Notes: generated by a model from the sequence alone, not told the origin. Positions 26,599 to 36,613 are shown, counted from the first letter of the stretch. The stretch is DNA of 64,000 nt from Pedobacter petrophilus (GCF_009674725.1 NZ_WKKH01000007.1:1-64000); one strand, 5' to 3'. Made by a program: numbers and translations.

Positions 26599-29500
26599 CT
26601 ATTTCAAAGTCACGTCCAGGTATACCGAATGGCGGCCATAGGTTTCGTAAAACGGTTTAAAAACTACATCACCAATGGTAAACTTCAGCAATTTCGGATC
26701 ACCCTGAATTGATTTGCTTAAATCATTCGCATCTAAAACCACTTTCCGCCAATCTTTTCGCGCTTCAGGCTCTTGTGCAGCCAGTAAGATCGGGCCATAA
26801 AAAAGGCTGGCGATATTTTGTTGATCCATTACCGGATCCAGGTGAAACTGAAAAGGCATTTGTAAGGTAACTACATCACCATCTTTCCAGGTGCGGTTTA
26901 TTTTAAGGTAAGTACCTGGTGTTGCCTGAATCTTCTGCAATTCGCCATTAATTTTTACAAAAAATCCTTTGGTAGCCCAGCCTGGAACACGCACATTCAG
27001 GTCAAACTTCCCATGTCCTTTTATCATTAAACGGGTTTGATCTTCATTGGGGAAATTGGTGGTTTGTTCCACCACAATCTGGCGTTCAGTCCATGCTAAA
27101 GTAGAAGGGATAAATAAATTTACATACAGGGCCTGGTTATCTTTGCTTCTGAAATAGATAGAGTTTTGCAGTTTCGTGCTGCTTTCTATAGCCGTACCAT
27201 TGCAGCAGGTAAAGCCAGTCATATCTGCATTGCTGAATTGTTTGCTTGAGCCCGGTCTGAGTGGAACATGGTAGGTATTTGCGGGGCTATCTTCGGCAAC
27301 GGAGGCGAGGATATGATTGTATAGTCCACGTTCGTAGTAGTCCATCAGTTCTGCCCGCTGATCAAAAAGAAACAAATCACCCGTTAATTTTAACATGTTG
27401 TAAGTGGCACAGGTTTCGTTTTGTCCGCCTTCAGAAAAACCATTTTCATAAAGTGTAGAAGGCTGGGCAATAAAACATTCGGCATTTGCCGGGTTTCGCG
27501 CTCCGGCAACGCCACCAATGCTATACATATAGTTATTCACCATTTTGTACCAGAAATTATCGGCCACTTTATAATAAGCGGGATCGTTCGAAACACGGTA
27601 CATTTCTATGCTTCCTACAATTTGAGGGATATGTTGATTGGCGTGCAATCCACGGAAAAGATCTACGTTTTTCGCCAGGCCATTAGAATGGGCGGTATCG
27701 CCGTAAAACACTTTAATGTTATCAAATAACCGCGCAGTTTTCAGGTGATTTGGATTTCCGGTAACGCGGTATAAACGCGCCATCGATTCATTCATTCCGC
27801 CAAATTCACCAGCAATGTAGGTGTTCCACATTTTAATCAGCGTTTCCTGAGGCAGCTTGTTTAACCGGGCATAAACCCAATCGCCCATATTACCCGCAAT
27901 TTCGAGTGCTTTTTTGTTCCCGCTCACTTCATAAACATCCAATAAACCCGCTAAAATTTTATGTAAGGTGTAATATGGTGCCCAAACCTGGTTTTTCTGC
28001 CCACCATATTTGGCTCCGTTTTCCAGCATAATAAACTGATCAGGAGGGTAGGCACTAATGAAGCCGGTTCCCCAGTTCCAGTAATCATTTCTAATACCTG
28101 CTTCACTCAGGTCTGAATCGAAGGCCGCCTTGCCCGGCCCAACCGGTACTGCCGTAGGGTCTGCTATATATTGGTCGCCTGGTTTTTTAGGCTTTCCTGA
28201 TAATTGTGATAATGCGTAAAGTGAATTAATCATATACTCCATTTTTTTGGAGAAATTTTCGTGCAATTCCTGGTCGTACCCTGTACCGGCATAAGCCTGT
28301 GCAATGGCAGAAAGGTAGTGGCCGGTTGCATGGCCGCGTAGTTTGGTATCTTCACTATCCCAAACGCCCAAAGGTTTAGCGCCTTCCGGTTGCTGCTGAC
28401 CGAATGCATGGCGAAACATGTATAAAAAAGAGTTCGGGTCTGTTTTGGCCAGGGTTTTAATAAACTTATCTCGGTTTTCAATAAACTTGGTATCGTGCCC
28501 CTGCACGTTCGATTTTAAAGAGACCTGATCTAAATGAAACGTTTCCAGTTTCAACGCAGGTGTGATCGTTTGCTCAGCTGGTTTTATGGTTACAAATGCT
28601 TTCGGCTGGAAATTTGTTCCGGCAACGCGCCCGGTAATGGTCATTTTTCCGGGCTTCAAAACAGTAGAATTGTCTGTTGGAGCAGGCCATATTACCTGTA
28701 CATCCGGCCCTTTTAGTTTATTACGGTAGGTTCCCGGTATATGCCCCGGCAATCTGGGTAAATCTCCTACCTGAGTGGTTACTTCTACATCTGCTACCTG
28801 TGTAAGGTATGCGTTGTAAAGCTGTGCTTTTGCTGGCGAAAACTGCGGCAAATCGTCTTCTTTCTTTTCCGTTGTATTTACTGCAGCTGCCTGCAATCCG
28901 CTTTGCGCATTGCGATAAATTCCAGCTACCTGGTTTCTGCTGAGCGGAACGCGGTAAATCCGTAAATCGTGGAGTAAGGCATTTAAGTTGGGGTTGCCGG
29001 TTGATAGGGATTTTCCAATATAAAGGGTGTTTTTCCCGCCGGCAGACTGATCAAAAATTTCTGATAGCACTACCGGACTATTTTTAGTTTCTGCTACAGG
29101 TTTACCATCTAAATAGGTAACAATAGCTTTGGAAGGAACATCCACCACGACCGTAAAAAGCACCCATTTATTAAGTTCAGGCGCCGGAGCAAGGGCGGTA
29201 TAGGTTTTTGCCTTCGTTGCCACCGAAGCCTGGTAACCTTCTTTTTCTTTGGTACCCACCGGCGCCGTAAAAAAATGGTTTGCTGCATCTTTACCAAAAT
29301 CGAATAAATGCTGGCCACTTTGTTTGGAACGCAGGTAAACCCATCCGGTAATACTGATGGATTCTAAATCTGTTAACACGCCCGAAGGGATGGTCAGGAA
29401 CGATGCCTCACCTCCGGTTAGCGATAGTACTTTACCAAACCGGCTATCGTTGATAAACTGAGCGGTACCTTGAATCTTCCCATGAAAATTATTTCTGGAC

Positions 29501-29661
29501 CAATCCCTCACATCGCCATTAAATAAATAACGTGCGCTTAATCCGGTTTCCCCGATTCCATCTAAAATTTGGTCGCCATTTTGAGCCTTAACGGTATTTA
29601 CGCCGCCAAGCAAAGCGATAAAAAGTAAGGTGGCGTGTAAGAATTTGTAATATATTTTCAT
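26599..29661 (-). CDS. Large secreted GH127-type (DUF1680) glycosidase with LamG domain
   Basis: This 1020-residue exported enzyme has a signal peptide (ending NTVKAQ, about residue 27), a LamG/concanavalin-like domain (about 30-250, WSRNNFHGKIQG and TLYIGKSL), an Ig-like segment (about 285-365), and then the DUF1680 alpha/alpha barrel of GH127/GH146 beta-L-arabinofuranosidases (from about 375). The zinc-thiolate site is visible: Cys751 in GGQNETCATYN and the Cys819-Cys820 pair in GFTCCNGTA, one of which is the nucleophile in characterised members. It probably removes terminal arabinofuranose from plant glycans. It is monocistronic. Its N-terminal LamG part is an extra module compared with the roughly 650-residue core enzymes. 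Confidence 0.9.
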   Translation of the reverse strand: MKIYYKFLHATLLFIALLGGVNTVKAQNGDQILDGIGETGLSARYLFNGDVRDWSRNNFHGKIQGTAQFINDSRFGKVLSLTGGEASFLTIPSGVLTDLESISITGWVYLRSKQSGQHLFDFGKDAANHFFTAPVGTKEKEGYQASVATKAKTYTALAPAPELNKWVLFTVVVDVPSKAIVTYLDGKPVAETKNSPVVLSEIFDQSAGGKNTLYIGKSLSTGNPNLNALLHDLRIYRVPLSRNQVAGIYRNAQSGLQAAAVNTTEKKEDDLPQFSPAKAQLYNAYLTQVADVEVTTQVGDLPRLPGHIPGTYRNKLKGPDVQVIWPAPTDNSTVLKPGKMTITGRVAGTNFQPKAFVTIKPAEQTITPALKLETFHLDQVSLKSNVQGHDTKFIENRDKFIKTLAKTDPNSFLYMFRHAFGQQQPEGAKPLGVWDSEDTKLRGHATGHYLSAIAQAYAGTGYDQELHENFSKKMEYMINSLYALSQLSGKPKKPGDQYIADPTAVPVGPGKAAFDSDLSEAGIRNDYWNWGTGFISAYPPDQFIMLENGAKYGGQKNQVWAPYYTLHKILAGLLDVYEVSGNKKALEIAGNMGDWVYARLNKLPQETLIKMWNTYIAGEFGGMNESMARLYRVTGNPNHLKTARLFDNIKVFYGDTAHSNGLAKNVDLFRGLHANQHIPQIVGSIEMYRVSNDPAYYKVADNFWYKMVNNYMYSIGGVAGARNPANAECFIAQPSTLYENGFSEGGQNETCATYNMLKLTGDLFLFDQRAELMDYYERGLYNHILASVAEDSPANTYHVPLRPGSSKQFSNADMTGFTCCNGTAIESSTKLQNSIYFRSKDNQALYVNLFIPSTLAWTERQIVVEQTTNFPNEDQTRLMIKGHGKFDLNVRVPGWATKGFFVKINGELQKIQATPGTYLKINRTWKDGDVVTLQMPFQFHLDPVMDQQNIASLFYGPILLAAQEPEARKDWRKVVLDANDLSKSIQGDPKLLKFTIGDVVFKPFYETYGRHSVYLDVTLK

Positions 29662-30235
29662 AGTTAAATCTGCTAAATCAAGGTATTGGTTTGCTAATTT
29701 ATTTTAAAACTGGCCATCAAAGCAGGAGAAATGAAATTCACACCCAAACCGGTGGGTTCATTACTTAAAAGCCAAAAGCTTTTTTATCTGCTTTAATATG
29801 AATTAAAATATAGGCAAAACACCATTACTGATGAATACCGATAAAGTTAGCAAGAACCCGAGTGTTTCTATAAATCTTTTTTAGCCGATTGCCGCAAGAT
29901 ATTAACATGTATGTACTGCCCTCATCATTACCCAAAAATCAGGTAAATAAAGGGTGACCATTAATGGGGGATTTAGTCTGGTTTGCGTATGATTACCTGT
30001 AAAGGCACGTAAAGGGCCGTTTTCCAGTTACCAGACCATGTGGCATGGCAAACGCACACCCCATTTGAAATGGCGGGTGATGGATTACCTTAGTATAGCC
30101 ATCACCAGTTCTGCCCGTTTTATTCACGAGCAGCAGCCCGCGCTTTTAGAAAAGCGAAACCTATCGGGTATACATTACCGATTGGGCTAAAGTCTATAAT
30201 TAATTTATAACACAGACCGGCTTCCACCAATTCGA
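29662..30235. other. Gene-free stretch upstream of the GH127 gene
   Basis: These 574 bp hold no convincing coding frame. I see A/T-rich sequence and a short AAAAGC/GCTTTT hairpin at 29767-29783. It should contain the GH127 promoter, but no good TAnnTTTG pair was found. Confidence 0.4.
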
Positions 30236-30859
30236 CTAGGGTTTAAAAATACAGATTCGCCATTTCTGGCCACTTTCATTTTGTACTTCTTCCCAATCGA
30301 TAAAAGTGTAGCGATCGGTTAATCTTTTCCACAGTTGTGCATGTTCAGCATAATAAAACATTGATATGATTACGCGGCCACCAGGATTTAAATTTTTGGC
30401 AAAGCAAGAATCTAACTGTTCAATTAACCTGCTAAAATAGTAAATACACTCATTAAAGATAATCACATCAAACTTTTCATCAGGAGTCGAGATGTTAAAA
30501 TCTGCCTGCACAAAGCGATATGGTGGAAATTTATCCCTGGCTTCTGCCACGGCATTTTCTGCAATATCAAAGCCAAGATAATTTTCCGGCCCTTTAATGT
30601 AAGGCTTAAGGTAGTGGAATAAAACACCCTGGCCGCAACCTGCATCAAGTACGCTGCCACCGCCATACTGGTTGTAAAATTTCACAATACTTTTATAGTG
30701 CAGGGCTTCCGTATCCGAATAAAGATAATCCCATGCACCGTTTTTGAACTGTTCTTCCCAAACATTTTTGCCTACAGGACTACCGAAACCAAACCGGTAT
30801 AAAAACTTTCTGATGAATTTCTGCCTGAAATAATAATAAACCTTTTCTGCTGTAACCAT
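30236..30859 (-). CDS. Class I SAM-dependent methyltransferase
   Basis: This 207-residue methyltransferase has the glycine-rich SAM loop VLDAGCGQGVLFHYL (motif I, about residue 67), an acidic residue after strand 2 (FDIAENAVAEA), motif II-like KFDVIIFNECIYYF, and NPGGRVIISMFYY. The substrate is not predictable. The N-terminal 45 residues are basic and aromatic. It is monocistronic and not linked to any pathway genes here. Confidence 0.88.
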   Translation of the reverse strand: MVTAEKVYYYFRQKFIRKFLYRFGFGSPVGKNVWEEQFKNGAWDYLYSDTEALHYKSIVKFYNQYGGGSVLDAGCGQGVLFHYLKPYIKGPENYLGFDIAENAVAEARDKFPPYRFVQADFNISTPDEKFDVIIFNECIYYFSRLIEQLDSCFAKNLNPGGRVIISMFYYAEHAQLWKRLTDRYTFIDWEEVQNESGQKWRICIFKP

Positions 30860-31015
30860 ATTCGCTATAAATCAGCCGAATATATCGAAACATTTGGGTA
30901 TTTAATCCTCATTGCATTAATTTATCAACGGCAGCAATCGAAAGATTTAGGCTTTAGCCCGATTATTGAACATCTGACTCCTATTTCTTCAAATTGATAA
31001 CCTGAAGCGTTTCAT

Positions 31016-31264
31016 TTAATTTTTAATCAGGGCCGCTATCTCTGTTAAAACTTTCTGACTAAAAGAATGTCTGCCCTGCATCCACCTATTCAACTCCTCC
31101 GGATTAATATCCAGGGGAATAGCCAGCGCATTCAAATCAATCTTTCTTTCAGCTAAAACCGCAGCAGCCTCACCGGCAAGGTTCAGGTTCCGTTGTGTTA
31201 GTTCTGCTATAGCAGGATTTCCGGTTTCCTCCAGCCAGATGGAAACGAAGTCATTTTCCTCCAT
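31016..31264 (-). CDS. Small helix-turn-helix (Cro/C1-like) protein
   Basis: This 82-residue protein's C-terminal half looks like an XRE-type helix-turn-helix: IDLNALAIPLDINPEELNRW followed by MQGRHSFSQKVLTEIAALI. The N-terminal half is helical and acidic. This resembles antitoxin-like or orphan regulators, but no toxin gene lies next to it. The neighbours are a methyltransferase and a GNAT enzyme with clear gaps, so it is likely its own unit. Confidence 0.7.
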   Translation of the reverse strand: MEENDFVSIWLEETGNPAIAELTQRNLNLAGEAAAVLAERKIDLNALAIPLDINPEELNRWMQGRHSFSQKVLTEIAALIKN

Positions 31265-31416
31265 TGTGTTTTCTTTTCGTTGTATGGGTTACATCATGCG
31301 CATTTGATATCAAATGCACAATTTGGCTGCGAATTTAAACATTATGGCTAAGATCACAAGGCGGCACAATCAGTTAGGCCGCGTTTCTAATCAATACAGC
31401 TTCAGAATCCGGTTAA

Positions 31417-31875
31417 TTATTCCTCGTCTTTTTCGCAGTGTTGCCGCAATTGCTTGGGCCCCTGTGGCCAGATAAAGGCTGTGGTTTGTCTTTTCCAGCC
31501 AAGGCCCTTATAAAAATCGTCTGCGCCGGGCGCTGCACTAAGGTTTACAAAATGATAATTTTCCAACAAATTATTTAAAGCCGTTACCAGATATTTGCCT
31601 AATCCTTTGCCCTGGCAGGCAGGGTCTACTACAATGTCGGCCAGCATGGCGTAATACCTGCCATCGCCTATGGTACGGCCGAAAGCAATAATTTCCCCTT
31701 CGTGGTAAATAAAAATGGTGTTTGTGCTTAATTTGAAAGCTTTTTCTATTTCAGCTGCAACCCGGTGCTTCCAGTTTACCAACTGGAATAATTGAAGAAC
31801 GCGTGGCCAGTCTATGCTTGTTAAATCCGGATCAAGAACGTATTGATAGGCAGGATTTTGGGTAAGGTTACTCAT
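31417..31875 (-). CDS. GNAT family N-acetyltransferase
   Basis: From the ATG at 31875 the protein has about 152 residues; an upstream frame start would add 14 atypical residues. The acetyl-CoA binding motif is visible as IVVDPACQGKGLGKYLVTAL (motif A, Q/RxxGxG/A), followed by the beta-bulge LSAAPGADDFYKGLGW. The substrate is unknown; the family acetylates small amines or protein N-termini. Confidence 0.88.
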   Translation of the reverse strand: MSNLTQNPAYQYVLDPDLTSIDWPRVLQLFQLVNWKHRVAAEIEKAFKLSTNTIFIYHEGEIIAFGRTIGDGRYYAMLADIVVDPACQGKGLGKYLVTALNNLLENYHFVNLSAAPGADDFYKGLGWKRQTTAFIWPQGPKQLRQHCEKDEE

Positions 31876-32164
31876 CGCGTTGTTCCGTATGGATTTGTTT
31901 TGTAAGGTGTTTAACAAAATGATAATGGTATGATTCAGATCAGATAACTAAATAAAGAAGCAAAAGTTTAAGTAATTTTTAACTTAATTGATCAGGGGAT
32001 TGCGTCATATTCATGCAGTGAAAGAAAAACTGAAGGCGCTAACAGAAAGGAATCGCATCTCCATCTAAAAACCTGCCAACTGCCCGTTCATTCCCTTAAG
32101 CTAAAAATCTGAGTTGCCGTAATATCCGTTAAGTAATGCTCCGGTTAAATTTTATCGCTGGCCT

Positions 32165-33022
32165 TTATTTTTTTTTAGGGTATAGCGCTCTAAAAGCGTT
32201 AAAAACCGCCTGGTGGGTAACCGTAGCATGATCTTCATCCGGTAGGTAATTGAAAAATACATTTACAGTTTTAGATAAGCCATTTTTTATTTTCTTTGCC
32301 AATAACTTGGCATCTTTTTCCATGATGTGGTTTTTAGAACCATCTATAGATCCTTCCTTGCCAACGCCAATATAAACATGGGTAGGGCTGGTGTAGCCGC
32401 TATTCAGAATGGCTGGCTTTTCCCGCAAAAGATAACCGTCCCGCCACCATAAACTCGGACTAATGATGATGTATTTGCTAAAAAGCTGAGGTTTGGTAAA
32501 TAAAATTTCTGTAGCCAGCAAGCCACCTAATGATTGGCCGATAATGGTATTGTCTTTATTGCCTCCAAATTTCTGGTCAATATGGGGCTGAAGTTCTTTT
32601 TCTATAAACGAAATAAACGGTGCAGATCCGCCATTTTTGGGGATTAACTTTTCATCACTTTTGCTACCGCCCGGCGAAGTAAAATTAAACTTTCGGTTCG
32701 TATTGGCAATCCCCACAACAATCGATTTTGGAATCCTGTTTACCCAGGGGAAAGTATTAAACTGAACAATGCCGGCAACATGGATAAAATCTTCGTCTGC
32801 CGATCCATCCAGTAAATAGATTACCGGGTATTTTAACTTACTGTTGTAACCCTCGGGCAGGTAAATGTTTAGCGTCCGGTCTTCTGATAAGATATCAGAA
32901 TGAAACACTTCTGTTTTCCCCAGAATAAAGCTATTGTTAACCGGCTGATTAACGATGTTCTGTGCTTTGGTACCAAAAATAAAAAGGAGGAAGAAAAATG
33001 TCGGCAGTAATTTCATATTCAT
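32165..33022 (-). CDS. Secreted esterase-family alpha/beta hydrolase
   Basis: This is about 285 residues from the ATG at 33022 (MNMKLLPTFF); the signal peptide ends at FGTKAQ. It belongs to the esterase D/Fes-like group. The nucleophile Ser lies in GQSLGGLLATE (GxSxG), the oxyanion region is VIYLLDGSADEDF, and the late His is in PDEDHATVTHQ. Related enzymes hydrolyse siderophore esters or acyl/feruloyl esters in the periplasm. With glycosidases nearby, release of esterified sugar side groups is plausible but not shown. A perfect -7 box lies 12 bp upstream. Confidence 0.87.
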   Translation of the reverse strand: MNMKLLPTFFFLLFIFGTKAQNIVNQPVNNSFILGKTEVFHSDILSEDRTLNIYLPEGYNSKLKYPVIYLLDGSADEDFIHVAGIVQFNTFPWVNRIPKSIVVGIANTNRKFNFTSPGGSKSDEKLIPKNGGSAPFISFIEKELQPHIDQKFGGNKDNTIIGQSLGGLLATEILFTKPQLFSKYIIISPSLWWRDGYLLREKPAILNSGYTSPTHVYIGVGKEGSIDGSKNHIMEKDAKLLAKKIKNGLSKTVNVFFNYLPDEDHATVTHQAVFNAFRALYPKKK

Positions 33023-33034
33023 TGCAATAAAATG

Positions 33035-33042
33035 CAAATATA
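33035..33042 (-). promoter_or_regulatory. -7 box (TATATTTG) for the esterase
   Basis: A perfect TAnnTTTG on the minus strand, 12 bp before the ATG at 33022, which argues against a longer N-terminus. No good -33 element. Confidence 0.45.
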
Positions 33043-33210
33043 CCACTACAAATCCTGTTAACCAGCCCGGGTAGCAGAAATATCAAATTACGCAGGGAAT
33101 TAAATCACCCGTAATGGCCTTGAGGCATTTCAGGCGCTGTTGGTGCGTTAGCCGGGTACCGCCATCATTTCCTGCCAACAATTGCTAAGTTTCCATTGTT
33201 ATCTGGTTAT

Positions 33211-33972
33211 ATGGATGCTACATTTAACCACTATTATTCCGGCACCAGCGGGCTGTTGCTGCCTGTTCCCAATAAACTCCATTATCCGGAAGCGTTTCAG
33301 GATAAATCGAGGTTATGCTATTACGCCTCGCTAATGGATACGATTGAAATTAACAGTAGTTTTTATAAGATCCCGCTTTCGGCTACCATGAAAAAATGGG
33401 CAGCAGATGTGCCGGATCATTTCCGTTTTACCTTCAAGCTTTTTAAAGAAATTACCCATCGTAAAGATCTTGCTTTTGATGAGGAACTGGTTTCCAGGTT
33501 TTTCGATGTAATTTCCAATGTACAGGATAAAAAGGCTTGCCTGTTGGTACAATTTCCGCCAAGCATCAGGATTGAGCATTTTACCCGGCTCCGGTATTTA
33601 ATGGCCGTGCTGCGTGAAAATGACCCGGATAGGGAATGGAAGATTGCGCTTGAATTCAGGCACCTGTCTCTTTATGTAGATGAGGTATATGAACTGCTGG
33701 ATGAGTATCAGCTGGGGATGGTGATCCATGATAAAACACCAGCCAGTTCGCCGCTTCGCGTATCGCATCCCGATTTTATTTATCTCCGTTTCCATGGCCC
33801 CGGCGGTAATTACCGGGGAAGTTATGAAGATGATGTAATGTATGAATATGCCGGTTACGTTGCGGAGTGGCTTGCAGAAGGGAAAAAAGTATTTGTCTAT
33901 TTCAATAACACCATGGGCACTGCACATGCCAATCTCCACACCCTGAAAGCATTTGTACGGAACATGAGTTAA
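33211..33972 (+). CDS. DUF72 domain protein
   Basis: This 253-residue TIM-barrel-like DUF72 protein starts at the ATG at 33211; a TTG five codons upstream is unlikely. Family landmarks are YYSGTSGLLLP (usually IGTSGW), YYASLMDTIEINSSFYKIP, HFRFTFKLFKEITHRKDL, ALEFRHLSLYVDEVYELL, and YLRFHGPGGNYRGSY. The biochemical role is not established, although structure resembles sugar-phosphate isomerases and endonuclease IV-like barrels. Monocistronic. Confidence 0.9.
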   Translation: MDATFNHYYSGTSGLLLPVPNKLHYPEAFQDKSRLCYYASLMDTIEINSSFYKIPLSATMKKWAADVPDHFRFTFKLFKEITHRKDLAFDEELVSRFFDVISNVQDKKACLLVQFPPSIRIEHFTRLRYLMAVLRENDPDREWKIALEFRHLSLYVDEVYELLDEYQLGMVIHDKTPASSPLRVSHPDFIYLRFHGPGGNYRGSYEDDVMYEYAGYVAEWLAEGKKVFVYFNNTMGTAHANLHTLKAFVRNMS

Positions 33973-34204
33973 TAAATTTATTTCTGCCAAACCAGGCTGC
34001 CAGCCCATACCATTAAATTTGCCCGGATGAGGGGAATGCGGCTCAGGCCTGGCGATTCCAGGCAATCTGTTTGTCAATTCCCCGGCCTGCACCGGGCGGT
34101 TTCCGGAGCGGTTTTACACCGCTAACTACGCTTTATCTCAGGGAATGGTGCAGGTAAAATCTCAAAATGCCGATTTTTGCTTATTTTTAGCCAAAATCAA
34201 TAAT

Positions 34205-35338
34205 ATGTCATTCACTACGCTGGGTTTATCACCAGATTTATTAAAAATATTATCAAATCAAAACTTTGCTTTACCTACGCCCATTCAGGAAAAAGCCATT
34301 CCAGCGATCTTAAACCGGCAAGATGTTTTAGGGATTGCCAAAACAGGTTCCGGAAAAACGGCCAGTTATGTATTACCTATACTCATGAACCTGCAAAAAG
34401 CAGCTGAGCTTAAAAACAGGCATGTTCATGTATTGGTTTTAGTGCCTACCCGCGAATTGGCTGAGCAGGTTAAAGCTGTTTTCCAGGCTTTTAGTAAAGG
34501 GCTTGCTGTACCGGTTAAAACCACAGCCGTTTTTGGAGGGGTTTCTATCAATCCGCAAATGACGGCCCTCCAGAATGTAAATGTGCTGGTGGCTACCCCC
34601 GGGAGATTATTAGATTTAGTAGATTCGAATGCCGTGCACCTGGGCAGTATCGAAACTTTAGTGCTCGATGAAGCCGATAAAATGCTCAATCTCGGCTTTA
34701 AGGATGAGGTAGACCGGATTATTTCCCTGTTGCCGGTTAAGCGTCAGAATATTTTGTTGTCTGCTACGCTCAATGCCGATCTCCGGTTAATTCACCAGGT
34801 GTTGTTAACAGATCCGGAAGTCATCGTTATCGAAAGTGAAGAAGCATCACTAGCACAAATTAAACAGGTGGCTTACATCGTTTCCGATGAAAAGAAAGGT
34901 CCCTTTTTACGGTATTTAATTAATCATCACGAAATGAAACAGGTGCTGATATTTGCTTCTGCTGTGCACACTGCAGATGCCATTGTAAATAAACTTCGTA
35001 AAAATAATTTCGATGCAAAAGCAATTCACAGTAAAAAGAGCCAGGGGGCCAGAACCGAAACCCTATACCTGTTTAAGTCTGGTAAACTCCGGATTTTAGT
35101 TGCAACCGATTTAATGGGAAGGGGGATTGATATTAATGAACTTCCCTTCGTTGTCAATTATGAATTGCCAAGGTCGCCCAAAGATTATATTCACCGGATT
35201 GGCAGAACCGGTCGCGCCGGAAGTATAGGTGAAGCGATTTCCCTGGTTAGCCCTGATGAATTGTCTCATTTTGAAGTCATCCAAAAGAAAATGGGTAAAG
35301 AAGTTGAATTAATTGATAGCGGCAGCGTGTTAAAATAA
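34205..35338 (+). CDS. DEAD-box RNA helicase
   Basis: From the ATG at 34205 (MSFTTLGLSPDLLK) this is a 377-residue RhlE-like ATP-dependent RNA helicase; a 20-residue upstream extension from 34145 has no family match. All core motifs are present: Q-motif PTPIQEKAIP, motif I AKTGSGKTASY, Ia PTRELAEQ, II VLDEADKM (DEAD), III LSATL, V ATDLMGRGIDI, VI HRIGRTGRAG. It lacks a long basic C-terminal tail. Such helicases help ribosome assembly or mRNA turnover, often at low temperature. Confidence 0.95.
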   Translation: MSFTTLGLSPDLLKILSNQNFALPTPIQEKAIPAILNRQDVLGIAKTGSGKTASYVLPILMNLQKAAELKNRHVHVLVLVPTRELAEQVKAVFQAFSKGLAVPVKTTAVFGGVSINPQMTALQNVNVLVATPGRLLDLVDSNAVHLGSIETLVLDEADKMLNLGFKDEVDRIISLLPVKRQNILLSATLNADLRLIHQVLLTDPEVIVIESEEASLAQIKQVAYIVSDEKKGPFLRYLINHHEMKQVLIFASAVHTADAIVNKLRKNNFDAKAIHSKKSQGARTETLYLFKSGKLRILVATDLMGRGIDINELPFVVNYELPRSPKDYIHRIGRTGRAGSIGEAISLVSPDELSHFEVIQKKMGKEVELIDSGSVLK

Positions 35339-35380
35339 AATTAAGACAGGGGTAAGCTTGATGCGATAGCGCTCCATTGT

Positions 35381-35484
35381 TTGCGCCCGTTTATAACGTT
35401 GGGGTATATCACTGCAATTCTATCGCTCATTATATCGTCACAGACGAAGCGGTATTCCATGCTCGTTCGGAAACGAGTATGAGC
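35381..35484 (+). repeat. Single copy of the window's 106-bp intergenic repeat
   Basis: From TTGCGCCCGTTTATAACG to AAACGAGTATGAGC this matches the unit tandemly repeated at 53491-54090, including TCGTCACAGACGAAG and the terminal GCTCGTTCGGAAACGAG hairpin. It lies between the convergent DEAD-box helicase and LytS kinase genes. Confidence 0.85.
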
Positions 35485-35528
35485 TTAGTAATGAACGGTT
35501 CAGGAAGTGGCTTGTTTCGATGAATCGG

Positions 35529-36590
35529 CTATTGCATAGCGATTTCAATCAGTACCTGAAAGTATTGGTCTTTTTGTCCATAAGTAATCCTGGCATTGTT
35601 GCCATAGGTATGCAGTAATCGCTGTTTAATATTGTTCAGGCCTGTATGAAATCCGGTATCATTCAGGCCGGTATTCACTAAATTACTTGTTCTGATGGTA
35701 AATACTCCGTTGTTTAAGTGGAGATCAATTTTACCAGGATCAGTTGAAACGCTGAGGTTTCCGTGTTTAACCATGTTTTCGGTGAGGCTTAATAAGGCTA
35801 GAGGAATAATTTTTGTTTCCTCAATTCCTTCATCATAATGGAAATCTATGTATAAATCTGGCTGTTTGATTCTACTTAGCTGGAGTAAGTTTTCCACCTG
35901 TAATATTTCTGCTTCCAGGTTCATGATGTTTGGACCATGTTCGCACTCCAGCGCATACCTCATTAATTTAGAGAGGTACCTAACTGCTTCAGCAGCTCTT
36001 GGTTCGGATTTATGAGTACTATTATAGATATAGGTAAGGGTGTTGAATAAAAAGTGTGGATTAATCTGTGCTTTTAAATAAGAGTTTTTTGCATCTGCAA
36101 GCTCTATGGCAATCTGTTTTTCTTCCAGTTCTTTTTTGATAGCTTCTTTTTCCAATGCTGCGGTAAGCTGTTTTTGCTGGATGTAACGCTTTACAAAATA
36201 ATAGGCAGTTCCAAACAGGATAAAATATATGCCCCTCCATAATGCTCCGAATATAAATTTCCAATCTATCGTTACGTTTTTTAGATTAATAGGTGCGGTC
36301 GAGGTTAAAGTCAATTGGTCTGCAAGGTATGCTATGATACTAAAAATAAAAATTTCTATTACAATAAGTGCCGTTAGTTTGAAGTATCTCGGTTTGCTGC
36401 CAGCCAAAGTCTTTTTTAGGATCAGATCTGAGTGAATATAAAATAAAGAAATGTTGATGACGTAGTGCATGCAATACACCAATAGCGGCCCTTTTATATT
36501 CAGGATCAATACAACCAGAAAATATTCATAAAGAATGAAAATAAACCATGAAATAATGTGCCATTGATAGTTTTTTAACCAATTTTTCAT
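35529..36590 (-). CDS. LytS-type sensor histidine kinase
   Basis: This is about 353 residues from the ATG at 36590 (MKNWLKNYQWHIISW); a longer frame start at 36668 would translate through the direct-repeat site. Four membrane helices occupy residues 8-135 or so, followed by a coiled coil (about 150-185) and a His_kinase domain. The phosphoacceptor His is in INPHFLFNTLTYIYN, and a degenerate ATPase domain follows with ALLSLTENMVKHG (N box). It pairs with the LytTR regulator encoded just upstream on the same strand. The signal is unknown. Confidence 0.9.
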   Translation of the reverse strand: MKNWLKNYQWHIISWFIFILYEYFLVVLILNIKGPLLVYCMHYVINISLFYIHSDLILKKTLAGSKPRYFKLTALIVIEIFIFSIIAYLADQLTLTSTAPINLKNVTIDWKFIFGALWRGIYFILFGTAYYFVKRYIQQKQLTAALEKEAIKKELEEKQIAIELADAKNSYLKAQINPHFLFNTLTYIYNSTHKSEPRAAEAVRYLSKLMRYALECEHGPNIMNLEAEILQVENLLQLSRIKQPDLYIDFHYDEGIEETKIIPLALLSLTENMVKHGNLSVSTDPGKIDLHLNNGVFTIRTSNLVNTGLNDTGFHTGLNNIKQRLLHTYGNNARITYGQKDQYFQVLIEIAMQ

Positions 36591-36613
36591 TTTGTTTTTT
36601 AAGTTAAAATTTC

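Noticed and set aside
26398..26660. Two overlapping short frames between the convergent LysR and GH127 genes
   Set aside because: Both run into the 3' ends of real genes and have no support.
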